DNA of 64,000 nucleotides, from positions 17,538-81,537 of the forward strand of contig NZ_AGFG01000058.1 in the NCBI RefSeq assembly GCF_000226255.1, read 5' to 3'. Below, one piece after another: positions 9,049 through 16,538 of the stretch. Under the pieces are notes generated by a model. It was not told the origin of the DNA. It worked only from the letters and a program-made list of their open reading frames with translations, and made no database searches. How positions within the stretch are numbered: position 1 is the stretch's first letter; every line of letters starts with the position of its first letter. Origin of the DNA: Desulfovibrio sp. A2 (lineage in GTDB: Bacteria > Desulfobacterota > Desulfovibrionia > Desulfovibrionales > Desulfovibrionaceae). The position numbers were made by a program, and so were the translations under genes.

Positions 9049-9078
9049 AAGTCACGATAGTTTTATTATGCATGACTC
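9049..9078 (+). promoter_or_regulatory. Putative TunR (tungstate-responsive) binding site upstream of molbindin
   Basis: The 26-base core at 9051-9076 reads GTCAC-N16-ATGAC with a T-rich spacer. The same layout appears at 55620-55645 beside tunR (GTCAC-N16-GTGAC) and at 58736-58761 before modB (GTCAC-N16-GTGCC on the minus strand). The TunR family is known to bind a motif of about 30 bp before mod genes in sulfate reducers. Its presence 97 bases before this molbindin gene suggests shared Mo/W control. An additional TATGCATGA is repeated exactly 30 bases apart (9067-9075 and 9097-9105). Confidence 0.6.
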
Positions 9079-9174
9079 TTCATAGGTGGTATCTTGTATG
9101 CATGAATTCCCCTGCGACGAACCGTTCGCGCAGGAAATTGCATATCCACGCACAGTCATGACAGGAGAACCATC

Positions 9175-9384
9175 ATGAAAGTCAGCGCTCGCAACCTGAT
9201 TCCCGGCAAGGTCAAGGAAATCACCGTCGGTGCCGTGAACTCGGAAGTGATCATCGAAGTGGCCCCCGGCATCGAGATGGTGTCCATCATCACCAAGCGC
9301 TCTGTGGAAGGCATGGACCTCAAGAAGGGCTCGGACGTGAAGGCCATGGTCAAGGCCTCCAACGTCATGATTGTCACCGACTAG
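9175..9384 (+). CDS. mop: Molbindin (single Mop/TOBE-domain molybdate/tungstate-binding protein)
   Basis: A 69-residue protein that is one complete Mop domain: MKVSARNLIPGKVKEI at the start, then SEVIIEVAPGIEMVSIITKRSVEGMDLKKG and KASNVMIVTD. Molbindins assemble into ring-shaped oligomers that bind and store molybdate or tungstate in the cytoplasm. The start is supported by AGGAGA 8 bases upstream. The Mop domains at the C-terminus of the tunR product (55719-56942) share the KTSARN / KVSARN opening. It is monocistronic, flanked by a putative TunR site upstream and a strong terminator at 9515. Confidence 0.93.
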   Translation: MKVSARNLIPGKVKEITVGAVNSEVIIEVAPGIEMVSIITKRSVEGMDLKKGSDVKAMVKASNVMIVTD

Positions 9385-9514
9385 CACGTTCGGCGGGGAG
9401 AGCGCGGCATTTCGCCGCCAGGCCCCGCCAGCATCAAGCGGCGCTCTGCGGAACGCCAAGTTGACCCGAGGCGTGCCCGCTGACGCCTGATATCCTCTGA
9501 TGCAAAGACGGCGA

Positions 9515-9545
9515 AGCCCCCGCTCCGAATGGAGCGGGGGCTTTT
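9515..9545 (+). terminator. Rho-independent terminator after molbindin
   Basis: A 12-bp perfect stem (AGCCCCCGCTCC / GGAGCGGGGGCT) with a GAAT loop is followed by TTTT. It lies 130 bases after the molbindin stop codon. Confidence 0.85.
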
Positions 9546-9633
9546 GCGCGTGCCGGGTAGGGTGCGCTGCCGTGTCAAACGTCGCGCGCGCGTACACCAC
9601 GGGCGGCCGATGCGCCCGGTGTCGCGATAACGC

Positions 9634-9665
9634 AAAAAAGGGTTGGAACGTCTGTTCCAACCCTT
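9634..9665 (-). terminator. Terminator of the tRNA-Phe transcript
   Basis: GGGTTGGAAC and its exact complement GTTCCAACCC enclose a 4-base loop. In the minus direction the stem is followed by six T. It begins 12 bases after the tRNA-Phe 3' end. Confidence 0.85.
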
Positions 9666-9676
9666 TGCTGTCTGCG

Positions 9677-9752
9677 TGGTGCCGAGGGAGAGAATTGAAC
9701 TCCCGACACGGGGATTTTCAGTCCCCTGCTCTACCAACTGAGCTACCTCGGC
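9677..9752 (-). tRNA. tRNA-Phe (anticodon GAA)
   Basis: A 76-nt minus-strand tRNA with CCA encoded. The acceptor stem GCCGAGG pairs with the 3' end, the D loop is AGCTCAGTTGGTAGAGC, and the anticodon arm GGGGA-CTGAAAA-TCCCC presents GAA. The T arm contains GTTCAATTC. A promoter (9766-9794) and a terminator (9634-9665) make it a single-gene unit. Confidence 0.97.
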
Positions 9753-9765
9753 GTCGCGGAGAACC

Positions 9766-9794
9766 TGAATAGGCAAAATGGATGGGCTTGGCAA
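9766..9794 (-). promoter_or_regulatory. Sigma-70-type promoter of tRNA-Phe
   Basis: On the minus strand TTGCCA (9794-9789), a 17-base spacer and TATTCA (9771-9766) precede the tRNA 5' end by 13 bases. Confidence 0.7.
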
Positions 9795-9838
9795 GCACTT
9801 TTTGCCACGAGCATGATTTTTGTGACCGACCGGGAGCG

Positions 9839-9855
9839 GGGGACTGAAAATCCCC
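9839..9855 (+). repeat. Inverted 17-nt copy of the tRNA-Phe anticodon arm
   Basis: The 17 bases GGGGACTGAAAATCCCC are identical to the anticodon stem-loop of the neighbouring tRNA-Phe, but on the opposite strand and 87 bases upstream of the tRNA 5' end. The flanking sequence does not continue the tRNA, so this is an isolated fragment. The remainder of 9753-9998 holds only the tRNA promoter. Confidence 0.6.
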
Positions 9856-9998
9856 TTGGGTCCGGGTGGCTGGCTTGTGCAATTGGGACCGGGCTGCGGT
9901 GGCAACGCAGCGGATCGTGCCCGCGCAGGTTTGGGCTGCCCTGAGCAGAACCGGCGTCTCGGGGCGTCGCCGTCGCCGCCGGTGTTTTCCGTCCCACG

Positions 9999-10574
9999 CT
10001 ACAGCAGCATGCGCTTGGCTTGGCGCATGGCGTTGCGGCAGTCGCACACGAAGCGGAAGGCCGCCCGGTGCCGGGGCGTTGCATCGCGCGGCAGCGCGCC
10101 CGTTTCGGCCCATTTGAACAGGTCGTCCATGGGCGCGGCCACACTGAACCAGAAGCCCTGCTCCATGGGCACCGGGCTGTGCGCGTAGTGGCCGAACAGG
10201 ATGCGGTCGTCCACGATGACGCACGGCGCGCAGGGCAGGGCGTGGGTTTCGTACACCTCCACCAGCCCTTCGTGGCGGGCGGCCAGCCGCACGATGAAAT
10301 CGCGGGAGGCGGCGAACTCGTGCTCCATCTGCACCGCCGTCAGGTCCGGCCGCAGGGCGTGCAGGAATTCGTCCACCCAGTTCCGGCGAGAGGTCAGCGG
10401 CACGGTGATCACCTGCAACCGCCGGAAGGCGGGCTGGGTGAGGGCGGTGTGCAGCGCCTCGGCCAGCGCGGGCATGCGGCCGAATTCGGCGTACAGGGCC
10501 ATGTGCAGCACGATGCGCTGGCGGGCCTCCGCCAGTACCTGCGGCAGGCTTGCGGTATGCAGGCCGACGTACAT
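9999..10574 (-). CDS. Conserved-looking protein of unknown function
   Basis: A 191-residue soluble protein that I do not recognise with certainty. It opens MYVGLHTASLPQVLAEARQR and contains PCAPCVIVDDRILFGHYAH, which resembles the sheet next to a phospholipase-D-like active site but lacks an HKD motif. Basic residues and Cys-Asp-Cys (VCDCRNAM) lie near the C-terminus. The GAGGAG ribosome site overlaps the stop codon of the SDR gene upstream, and only 6 bases separate the two frames, so they are translationally coupled. It may act with the SDR enzyme, but no reaction can be inferred. Confidence 0.75.
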   Translation of the reverse strand: MYVGLHTASLPQVLAEARQRIVLHMALYAEFGRMPALAEALHTALTQPAFRRLQVITVPLTSRRNWVDEFLHALRPDLTAVQMEHEFAASRDFIVRLAARHEGLVEVYETHALPCAPCVIVDDRILFGHYAHSPVPMEQGFWFSVAAPMDDLFKWAETGALPRDATPRHRAAFRFVCDCRNAMRQAKRMLL

Positions 10575-10580
10575 CCGTCG

Positions 10581-11465
10581 TTACTCCTCGTAGATCATCC
10601 GGCGGGTCATGCCGCCGTCCACCAGCCAGTTCTGCCCGGTGACGAACCCGGCGTCGTCCCCGGCCAGAAAGGCCACCAGCGCGGCCACGTCGCGCGCCTC
10701 GCCCACGCGGCCCACGGGGTGCTGGGCGCGGTCTGCGTCCGCATGCACCGGCGTTTCGCGCAGCGCAGCCTTGCGCAGGTGGCGCACCTCTATCCAGCCC
10801 GGCGAGATGCAGTTTACCCGCACCTCGGGGCCAAGGCTCACGGCCAGGGCGTGTGTCAGGGCCACAAGCCCCCCTTTGGACGCGGCGTAGGCTTCGGTGT
10901 GCGGCTCGGACTGCACGGCGCGGGTGGAGGCGATGTTCACCACCGCCCCGCGCGCGGCCCGCAAGTGGGGCGCGGCGGCGCGCACCATGCGCATCGGGCC
11001 GGTCAGGTTCACGGCCAGCACGCGTTGCCAGCGGTCCATGTCCATGGTGTCCACGGTCCCGGAATGGGGATTGGCGATGCCCGCGTTGTTTACCAGCAGG
11101 TGCAGCCCGCCGAAGCGGGTCACCGTAACGGCCACGCAGCGGTCGGCATCGGCCTGATCGGCCACGCTGCCGTGCAGGGTCAGCAGGGGATGGGCTGGGG
11201 GACGGGGCGTTGCCGGGGCATCTGGACGTGCGGGAAAAGGTGCGCCGTTGTCAGCGAGCAACTCGGGGGCCAATGCGTCAGCCAGTTCGGCCAACGCCTC
11301 GGCGTCGGCGTCCATGGCGGCCACGCGCATGCCGCAGGCCAGCAGGTGTTCCACGATGCCCCTTCCGATGCCCTGCGCGCCGCCGGTGACCAGCGCCACG
11401 CGGCCCGCCAGCGGATGGGCGCGGGTGAAGGCGTTGGGTTCCGGAGAATGGGCGGGATGGTCCAT
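10581..11465 (-). CDS. Short-chain dehydrogenase/reductase (SDR) family oxidoreductase
   Basis: A 294-residue classical SDR. The nucleotide-binding motif is TGGAQGIG (about residue 27), followed by NNAGIAN, the catalytic Ser in NIASTRA, and YAASKGG with the catalytic Tyr and Lys. The end (VTGQNWLVDGG) is typical. There is an insertion of about 35 Pro/Ala-rich residues between the second strand and the DADxA region. The substrate is unknown; it may be a sugar or another secondary alcohol. ATG 11465 was chosen over upstream starts because AGGAG lies 5 bases before it and the SDR fold begins soon after. It is followed at once by the unknown protein at 9999-10574. Confidence 0.87.
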   Translation of the reverse strand: MDHPAHSPEPNAFTRAHPLAGRVALVTGGAQGIGRGIVEHLLACGMRVAAMDADAEALAELADALAPELLADNGAPFPARPDAPATPRPPAHPLLTLHGSVADQADADRCVAVTVTRFGGLHLLVNNAGIANPHSGTVDTMDMDRWQRVLAVNLTGPMRMVRAAAPHLRAARGAVVNIASTRAVQSEPHTEAYAASKGGLVALTHALAVSLGPEVRVNCISPGWIEVRHLRKAALRETPVHADADRAQHPVGRVGEARDVAALVAFLAGDDAGFVTGQNWLVDGGMTRRMIYEE

Positions 11466-11598
11466 GGGGCTCCTGCGGCGGCGGGCAGGCGCGGTCCATG
11501 CGGTGTATTCTGTCTGGACGACCGCGACGCGCCACCGGCGCTCGGGCATTCTAGCCCGCCCGCGCGGACGTGGCAACCGCGTGGCCCGTCACCCCCAG

Positions 11599-12192
11599 TC
11601 ACCACCAGTGCCGGGGGTAGCGCCGCCCGCGCGGAATGTTGTTCACCAGCAGGGCCACCACCAGCAGGGCGGCGGCCCCGGCGGCCACCGGAACCACGGC
11701 GTACTTGTAGCCCAGCGCCTGTATCTGCGGGCTGCCGGTGACGGCGATGAGCGCCGTGGCCCCGCCCGGCGGGTGCAGGGTGTCGGTAAGGTGCATCAGC
11801 GCGATAGCGGCGGCCACGGCCACGGCCGGGGCCAGCCAGGCGGTGGCGGCGACCTCCCCCCCTGACGCTGCGGGTACGCCAAGGTTGCGCGCCACGAACA
11901 CCCCCACCAGCGCGGACAGCACGTGCCCGCCCAGCAGGTTGCGCGGCTGGGAAAAGGGCGCGCCTGGTGCGCCGTAGGCCAGCACCGCCGATGCCCCGAA
12001 CGAGCCGATGAGCACGAAGCCGTCGCCCGGCGCGGCCACCCGGTCGCACAGCCAGGCCACCACCCCGATGCCGCACAGCGCGCCGATGAACGACCACAGG
12101 GTTTCGGAAACATCGGGCTTGGGCAGCAGGCCCAGCAGGCCGGGGCGGCAGCCGTCGCGGCCGCAGCCGCACATCTTGCGGAAGTAGTCCAT
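11599..12192 (-). CDS. HPP-family integral membrane protein
   Basis: A 197-residue membrane protein with four to five predicted helices and the family's signature HPPGGATAL, here DTLHPPGGATAL, near residue 135. The N-terminal 25 residues are Cys-rich (KMCGCGRDGC) and cytoplasmic. HPP proteins occur widely; some have been linked to nitrite transport in cyanobacteria and plastids, but the role in anaerobes is not established. The start at 12192 lacks a strong ribosome site; an in-frame extension to 12291 is possible. It is probably monocistronic. Confidence 0.8.
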   Translation of the reverse strand: MDYFRKMCGCGRDGCRPGLLGLLPKPDVSETLWSFIGALCGIGVVAWLCDRVAAPGDGFVLIGSFGASAVLAYGAPGAPFSQPRNLLGGHVLSALVGVFVARNLGVPAASGGEVAATAWLAPAVAVAAAIALMHLTDTLHPPGGATALIAVTGSPQIQALGYKYAVVPVAAGAAALLVVALLVNNIPRGRRYPRHWW

Positions 12193-12658
12193 GGTGTCGC
12201 CGGGTGGGAGGATGGGGGATGGAGTGGAACAGGCCGGGGTGGCGCAGCCGCCGGGGCCGCCGCAAAGGGCATGGCCGCAGACTACCCGCAACCCGCCACG
12301 GCCGCCGTGACCGGCGTCACATCAACGGGGAGGGGGGCGGATTGTGCTGTATCACCATGAAAAGGAACAAGTTGTCGTGACAATGTGCAGACAGCCCCCG
12401 GCAACCCGTCGGGCACCCGTCGATAACCTGCGGGGATGGCCAGCTTTTTTGCCCTCGGCCACGACGGCGTTGTTTTCCACAGTTTTCATCAACATGTGAA
12501 TTTCTGTGCATCATGCCGACATGAAACAACTTTAAAAAATATTCTTGCCAACCCGAATCGCGCGGGCTATGGCCGAATCCTGCAAATCCATCGGGCGTCG
12601 CGCTCCTTCTCCGGGGGGCCGCGCACACCGCACGCCACGATACCAAGGAGCCCACCAC
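12193..12658. other. Intergenic region between divergent HPP and paaK-like genes
   Basis: The left part is GC-rich with no visible signal. Positions 12465-12555 are clearly AT-rich and probably contain the promoter of the acyl-CoA-ligase-type gene; a weak GACATG-N16-TATTCT pair lies near 12512-12545. No operator or terminator can be supported. Confidence 0.4.
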
Positions 12659-13924
12659 ATGACCCGCAAGGACCGTACCGAAGGCATCTACAGCCGCCGC
12701 GAGGTGCTCGACGAGAGCGAACGCAGGCAATACTACCTCATTCAGCTGAAAGACCTGCTTTCCTACGCCTACCGCTATTCCGAGGACGTGAAGAAGCGCT
12801 TCGACCGCGCCCAGTTCAACGTGGAGAAGTTCAAGACCCTCACGGACCTCAAGCACATCCCCATCCTCAAGAAGAAGGAACTCATCTTCCTCCAGTCCAT
12901 GGGGCCGCGCCTTGGCGGGCTGTTGACCAAGGACCTTGGCGAGCTGAAGCGCGTGTTCCTGTCGCCCGGCCCCATCTTCGACCCCGAAGACCGCGCCGAC
13001 GACTACTGGGGCTACACCGAGGCCTTCTATTCCGTGGGCTTCCGCCCCGGCGACGTGGCCCAGATCACCTTCAACTACCACCTCGCCCCGGCGGGCCTGA
13101 TGTTCGAGGAACCCCTGCGCAACCTTGGCTGCGCCGTGGTGCCCGCTGGCCCCGGCAACGCGGCCACGCAGCTCGAGATCATGTCCAAGCTGCGCGTGTC
13201 GGGCTACGTGGGCACGCCCAGCTACCTCTTGCACCTTGCCCAGAAGGCCGAGGAAAAGGGCATGAACCTGCGCAAGGACCTGTTCCTTGAAGTGGGCTTC
13301 GTCACCGGCGAAAAATTCTCCGAAAAGCTGCGCGCGCAGCTCGAGAAGAAGTTCGACCTGATCATGCGCCAGGGCTACGGCACTGCGGACGTGGGCTGCA
13401 TCGGCTACGAATGCTTCCACAAGACCGGCCTGCACATCGCCAACCGCTGCTACGTGGAAATCTGTCATCCGGACACCGGCATTCCGCTGAAGGACGGCGA
13501 AGTGGGCGAAATCGTGGTCACGGCCTTCAACAAGACCTATCCGCTGATCCGCCTGGCCACCGGCGACCTGTCGTACATCGACCGTTCTCCCTGCCCCTGC
13601 GGCCGCACCAGCCCCCGCCTTGGCTCCATCGTGGGCCGCGTGGACACCACCGCGCGCATCAAGGGCATGTTCGTGTACCCGCACCAGGTGGAGCAGGTCA
13701 TGTCGCGCTTCGAGGAAATCAAGCGCTGGCAGATTGAGGTCACCAACCCCGGCGGCATCGACGAAATGACCCTGTTCATCGAGGCCAGCAACTTCAAGCG
13801 CGAGGACGAACTGCTCCATCAGTTCCGCGAGAAGATCAAGCTGCGCCCGGAACTGAAGATCCTCGCGCCCGGCACCCTGCCCCCGCAGATCCGTCCCATC
13901 GAGGACAAGCGGGTATGGGACTAG
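12659..13924 (+). CDS. Phenylacetate-CoA ligase family AMP-forming enzyme
   Basis: A 421-residue member of the PaaK-type adenylate-forming family, close to the usual 430. It has the family's YGTADVGCIGYEC region, the acidic RLATGDLSYID motif, a Cys cluster CPCGRTSPRLGSI, and the C-terminal GRVDTTARIKGMFVYPHQVE domain. It would activate an aryl or other carboxylic acid with ATP and CoA. In sulfate reducers such genes are common, and the natural substrate is often unknown, so I leave the symbol blank. The start follows AAGGAG with 7-base spacing. Its end overlaps the ChaN-like gene by 10 bases, which suggests co-translation. Confidence 0.88.
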   Translation: MTRKDRTEGIYSRREVLDESERRQYYLIQLKDLLSYAYRYSEDVKKRFDRAQFNVEKFKTLTDLKHIPILKKKELIFLQSMGPRLGGLLTKDLGELKRVFLSPGPIFDPEDRADDYWGYTEAFYSVGFRPGDVAQITFNYHLAPAGLMFEEPLRNLGCAVVPAGPGNAATQLEIMSKLRVSGYVGTPSYLLHLAQKAEEKGMNLRKDLFLEVGFVTGEKFSEKLRAQLEKKFDLIMRQGYGTADVGCIGYECFHKTGLHIANRCYVEICHPDTGIPLKDGEVGEIVVTAFNKTYPLIRLATGDLSYIDRSPCPCGRTSPRLGSIVGRVDTTARIKGMFVYPHQVEQVMSRFEEIKRWQIEVTNPGGIDEMTLFIEASNFKREDELLHQFREKIKLRPELKILAPGTLPPQIRPIEDKRVWD

Positions 13925-15477
13925 CCGGAACCCGGAATGTCGCCCGGCATATGGGCGGACGCGGGGCGGGAAGCTTCCTGCCCTGCGTGCCGCTGCTTCT
14001 GCTCGTGCTGCTGGCGGGCGGCTGCGCCGTGGCGCGGCCGTCCGACAGCGGCATCACGGCGCGTGCGCCCGTTGCCGCTCCGGTAACCGCAACGACGGCC
14101 GCGACAGCAACCACACCGGAGGCCGCGCGCATGGGCATGACCACTCCCCGCCTGCCCGACGGCGCGCTGGTAACGGTGACCGCGTCCGGCGAAATCCGTC
14201 CTGTCGACCCAACTGACGCCGCCCGCCAGGCCTTGCGCCACGACTACATCCTGCTTGGCGAATCGCACACCAGCGCGTGCGACCACCGGGCGCAGGCCGC
14301 GTTCATCGCCGCCCTGCTGGCGGAAGGCGCGCGCCCGGCCATCGGCCTTGAAATGGTGCCCCGGGACGGGCAGCCCGCGCTGGACGAATTTTCGCGGGGG
14401 GCCACCCCGCTGGCAAAGCTTCCCGACGCCCTCGACTGGGGCAAGACGTGGGGCTACGACTTTGAACTGTACAGGCCCGTGTTTGCCGTGGCCGACTGGG
14501 CGCGCCTGCCCGTGCACGGCCTGAACGTGCCGCAGCGCGTTGTGCGCCAGGTGAGCCGGGGCGGGCTGGAATCCGTGGCCGAGGCCGACCGCGCCTGGCT
14601 GCCGCCGTCCATCATCGCGCCCGCGCCGGAGCAGCGCGCCACGTTGACCGCCATCTTCCGCGAGCACGCGGCCATGCGGGCAGGGCGGGCCGAGGGTGCG
14701 AAGGGCGTGACCAAGGATACCGCGCCGCAGGGCGGAACCCCCGCCATGCCGCAGGGTGGGCCAGCCGCCACTCCGGCACAGGCCGTGCCCGCCGCGCCGT
14801 CTGCCCCTGCCGTGGCTGGCCCCGTTCCGGCAACGGACAACGACGCCGCAGCCCTCGAACGGTTCCTGCTGGTGCAGTCGTTGTGGGATTCGGCCATGGC
14901 CCACGAGGCCGTGCGGGTGCGCGTGGCCCACGGCGGCCCCGTGGTCATCCTGGCCGGTGGCGGGCACGTGGAATTCGGTTGGGGCATCGCCCGGCGCATC
15001 CGGTTGCTGGATCCCGACGCCCGCGTGCTGCTGGTGATGCCGTGGCGCATCGCCCCGGACGCGGAGGGTGCCTCTCCGGCCGCCGGGAACAGGCCCGCAG
15101 CAGCGGCGGACGCCCCGCCCGATGCGGCGCAGGCCGATCTTTTCTGGGTGTGCCGGGCCGAGCCGGAACCGCCGCGCCCCATGCCCGGCATGCGCGGCGA
15201 GGACGGCCCCGCGCGTCCCCGTCTGGGCCTGCTGTTGCAGCAGGAAGCGGAAGGCGCGCGCGTGCAGCAGGTGGAGCCCGGCTCCGTGGCCGAGCGCGCC
15301 GGGTTTCGCCCGGGCGATCTCATCCTGCGCGTGGGTGACCGCGTGGTGGATTCCATGCGCGTGCTGCACGAGGCGGGCGCGGCGGCCGTGGCGGGCGGGC
15401 AGGACGTGAGCTTCACGGTGCGCGGCCCCGGTGATGCCGACGGCGAACGGGTGCTGACCGTGCCCGGCCTGAAGTAG
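13915..15477 (+). CDS. ChaN-family (DUF399) lipoprotein with C-terminal PDZ domain
   Basis: A 520-residue outer-surface lipoprotein. A hydrophobic segment ends in the lipobox LAGGC (Cys at about 41). The ChaN-like domain follows: LLGESHTSACDHRAQ (about 121-135) and GLEMVPRDGQP carry its metal/heme-site residues, and VVILAGGGHVEFGWGIARRI closes the fold. ChaN of Campylobacter binds heme and is linked to iron uptake. A Pro/Ala-rich insertion (about 263-305) splits the domain. The last 90 residues form a PDZ domain (GLLLQQEAEGARVQQVEPGS, RAGFRPGDLILRVGDRVV). The start codon at 13915 lies inside the upstream gene's end; 13951 is an alternative. A role in heme or iron handling is inferred only from the family. 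Confidence 0.85.
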   Translation: MGLAGTRNVARHMGGRGAGSFLPCVPLLLLVLLAGGCAVARPSDSGITARAPVAAPVTATTAATATTPEAARMGMTTPRLPDGALVTVTASGEIRPVDPTDAARQALRHDYILLGESHTSACDHRAQAAFIAALLAEGARPAIGLEMVPRDGQPALDEFSRGATPLAKLPDALDWGKTWGYDFELYRPVFAVADWARLPVHGLNVPQRVVRQVSRGGLESVAEADRAWLPPSIIAPAPEQRATLTAIFREHAAMRAGRAEGAKGVTKDTAPQGGTPAMPQGGPAATPAQAVPAAPSAPAVAGPVPATDNDAAALERFLLVQSLWDSAMAHEAVRVRVAHGGPVVILAGGGHVEFGWGIARRIRLLDPDARVLLVMPWRIAPDAEGASPAAGNRPAAAADAPPDAAQADLFWVCRAEPEPPRPMPGMRGEDGPARPRLGLLLQQEAEGARVQQVEPGSVAERAGFRPGDLILRVGDRVVDSMRVLHEAGAAAVAGGQDVSFTVRGPGDADGERVLTVPGLK

Positions 15478-15695
15478 GAATTTTCCGCGTCCGCCCGCGT
15501 TGTCGCGGTGCCTGGCCAGTCCGGGCGCGCGTCCGCGCATGGGGAGGGCCGCGTCGCGGAATCGGACGGATTGGAGTTTGATCGCCCAGCCCCGAATACC
15601 GGTGCGCTGGTGCGAGATTGTCTGGCGCACGGACGCCATGATGAGCAAGAGCAAGACATGCGAGCATGCGCCGGAAACCCCGGCCGGAGGATAGA

Positions 15696-16103
15696 ATGCT
15701 GTATTGCGCCGTGCTGACCCCCCTCGGCGACGATGGATTCGCCGTGACCTTCCCCGACTTTCCCGATGCCGCCCCCGACGACGTGGGGGCCGACACCCTG
15801 TGCGAAGCCTACGGCATGGCCGAGGAAGCGCTGGCCGAACACGTGCGCGGCCTGCTGGCCCGTGGCGAAACCCTGCCCGAGCCCACCCCGCCGGACCGGT
15901 TGCCCACGGCCCCGCCCGCCGGAGCCGCGTTGTTCATGGTGCCCGTGCGCCTGGAGCCGCGCCGGGTGGTCAAGGTAACCCTGACCATGACAGAGCAGGA
16001 AAAGGACAAGCTGGATGCCGTGGCCGCCGACTGGAACATGAGCCGGTCGCAGGTGGTGGTGGCGGCGCTTCGAGATCTCTGTGACCGTATGGGCTGCCCC
16101 TGA
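15696..16103 (+). CDS. Orphan HicB-like protein with C-terminal ribbon-helix-helix
   Basis: A 135-residue protein. Residues 1-70 match the HicB fold: MLYCAVLTPLGDDGFAVTFPDFP, then ADTLCEAYGMAEEALAEHV. The tail (VKVTLTMTEQEKDKLDAVAADWNMSRSQVVVAALRDL) is a ribbon-helix-helix DNA-binding segment. HicB normally neutralises the HicA mRNA interferase and represses its own operon. No HicA-like small protein is encoded within 500 bases on either side, so this is an orphan antitoxin or a stand-alone repressor. GGAGG 5 bases before ATG 15696 supports the start. Confidence 0.85.
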   Translation: MLYCAVLTPLGDDGFAVTFPDFPDAAPDDVGADTLCEAYGMAEEALAEHVRGLLARGETLPEPTPPDRLPTAPPAGAALFMVPVRLEPRRVVKVTLTMTEQEKDKLDAVAADWNMSRSQVVVAALRDLCDRMGCP

Positions 16104-16137
16104 CGCAGGCGGCGCTTTGCGGCCGATGACTGCGTCA

Positions 16138-16198
16138 GGCGGCCCTTTCGCTCCGGTCGGGTACGAGAAGAGTACGCTCCCGTCGCGAAAGGGCCGCC
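16138..16198. repeat. Palindromic repeat downstream of hicB (14-bp perfect arms)
   Basis: GGCGGCCCTTTCGC (16138-16151) is exactly complemented at 16185-16198. The loop contains GTAC...GTACGCTCC. This inner AGTACGCTCC core and the nested-stem plan resemble the larger element at 6670-6767. It starts 34 bases after the hicB stop and could also end that transcript, although the T run is poor. Confidence 0.75.
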
Positions 16199-16388
16199 TT
16201 CCTTGCCCTCGACACACAATTCGCCGCCTGCGCCGGTTGTGCCGTGGGCCGGTAAATGCAATGTTCTGGGGACAAACGCCCTCACGTCAGGGCCGCCTTC
16301 CTTGCTCTCGGCACGAAATCCACGGCAAACGCCGGGTTGTGCCGGAGGCCGGAAAGACGATGGCAGTGGGGCAAATGCCCTCGCGCGC
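16191..16388 (+). repeat. Two imperfect tandem copies of a ~99-bp unit upstream of mutM
   Basis: Copy one starts GGGCCGCCTTCCTTGCCCTC at 16191 and copy two GGGCCGCCTTCCTTGCTCTC at 16290. Shared blocks follow in order: a variant of CGCCGGTTGTGCCG, GGCCGG.AA, then GGGGACAAACGCCCTC or GGGGCAAATGCCCTC. A third short trace (ACCTTCCTTG) is near 16409. No coding potential is apparent. It fills the 16104-16538 gap together with the hairpin at 16138. Confidence 0.7.
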
Positions 16389-16538
16389 GATGTCATGCGA
16401 GGGAGTGTCACCTTCCTTGTTTCTCCCGCCAATCCCGCCCCGTCATGCACGGGCCTGCTGACAGGCCGCGTCGGCGTGCCTATGGTGTGCCGATGCGGCG
16501 TTTTTTGTGCATCGCACGTCAGTCACGCGGAGTTGCCC

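Noticed and set aside
9677..9855. tRNA-Phe as the attachment site of a genomic island
   Set aside because: The 17-nt copy is inverted and upstream of the tRNA, and no integrase or foreign DNA lies between them.
15500..15717. Short frames upstream of hicB as a HicA toxin
   Set aside because: Their translations lack the compact dsRBD-like HicA pattern with its catalytic His and are Arg/Pro-rich antisense-like frames.
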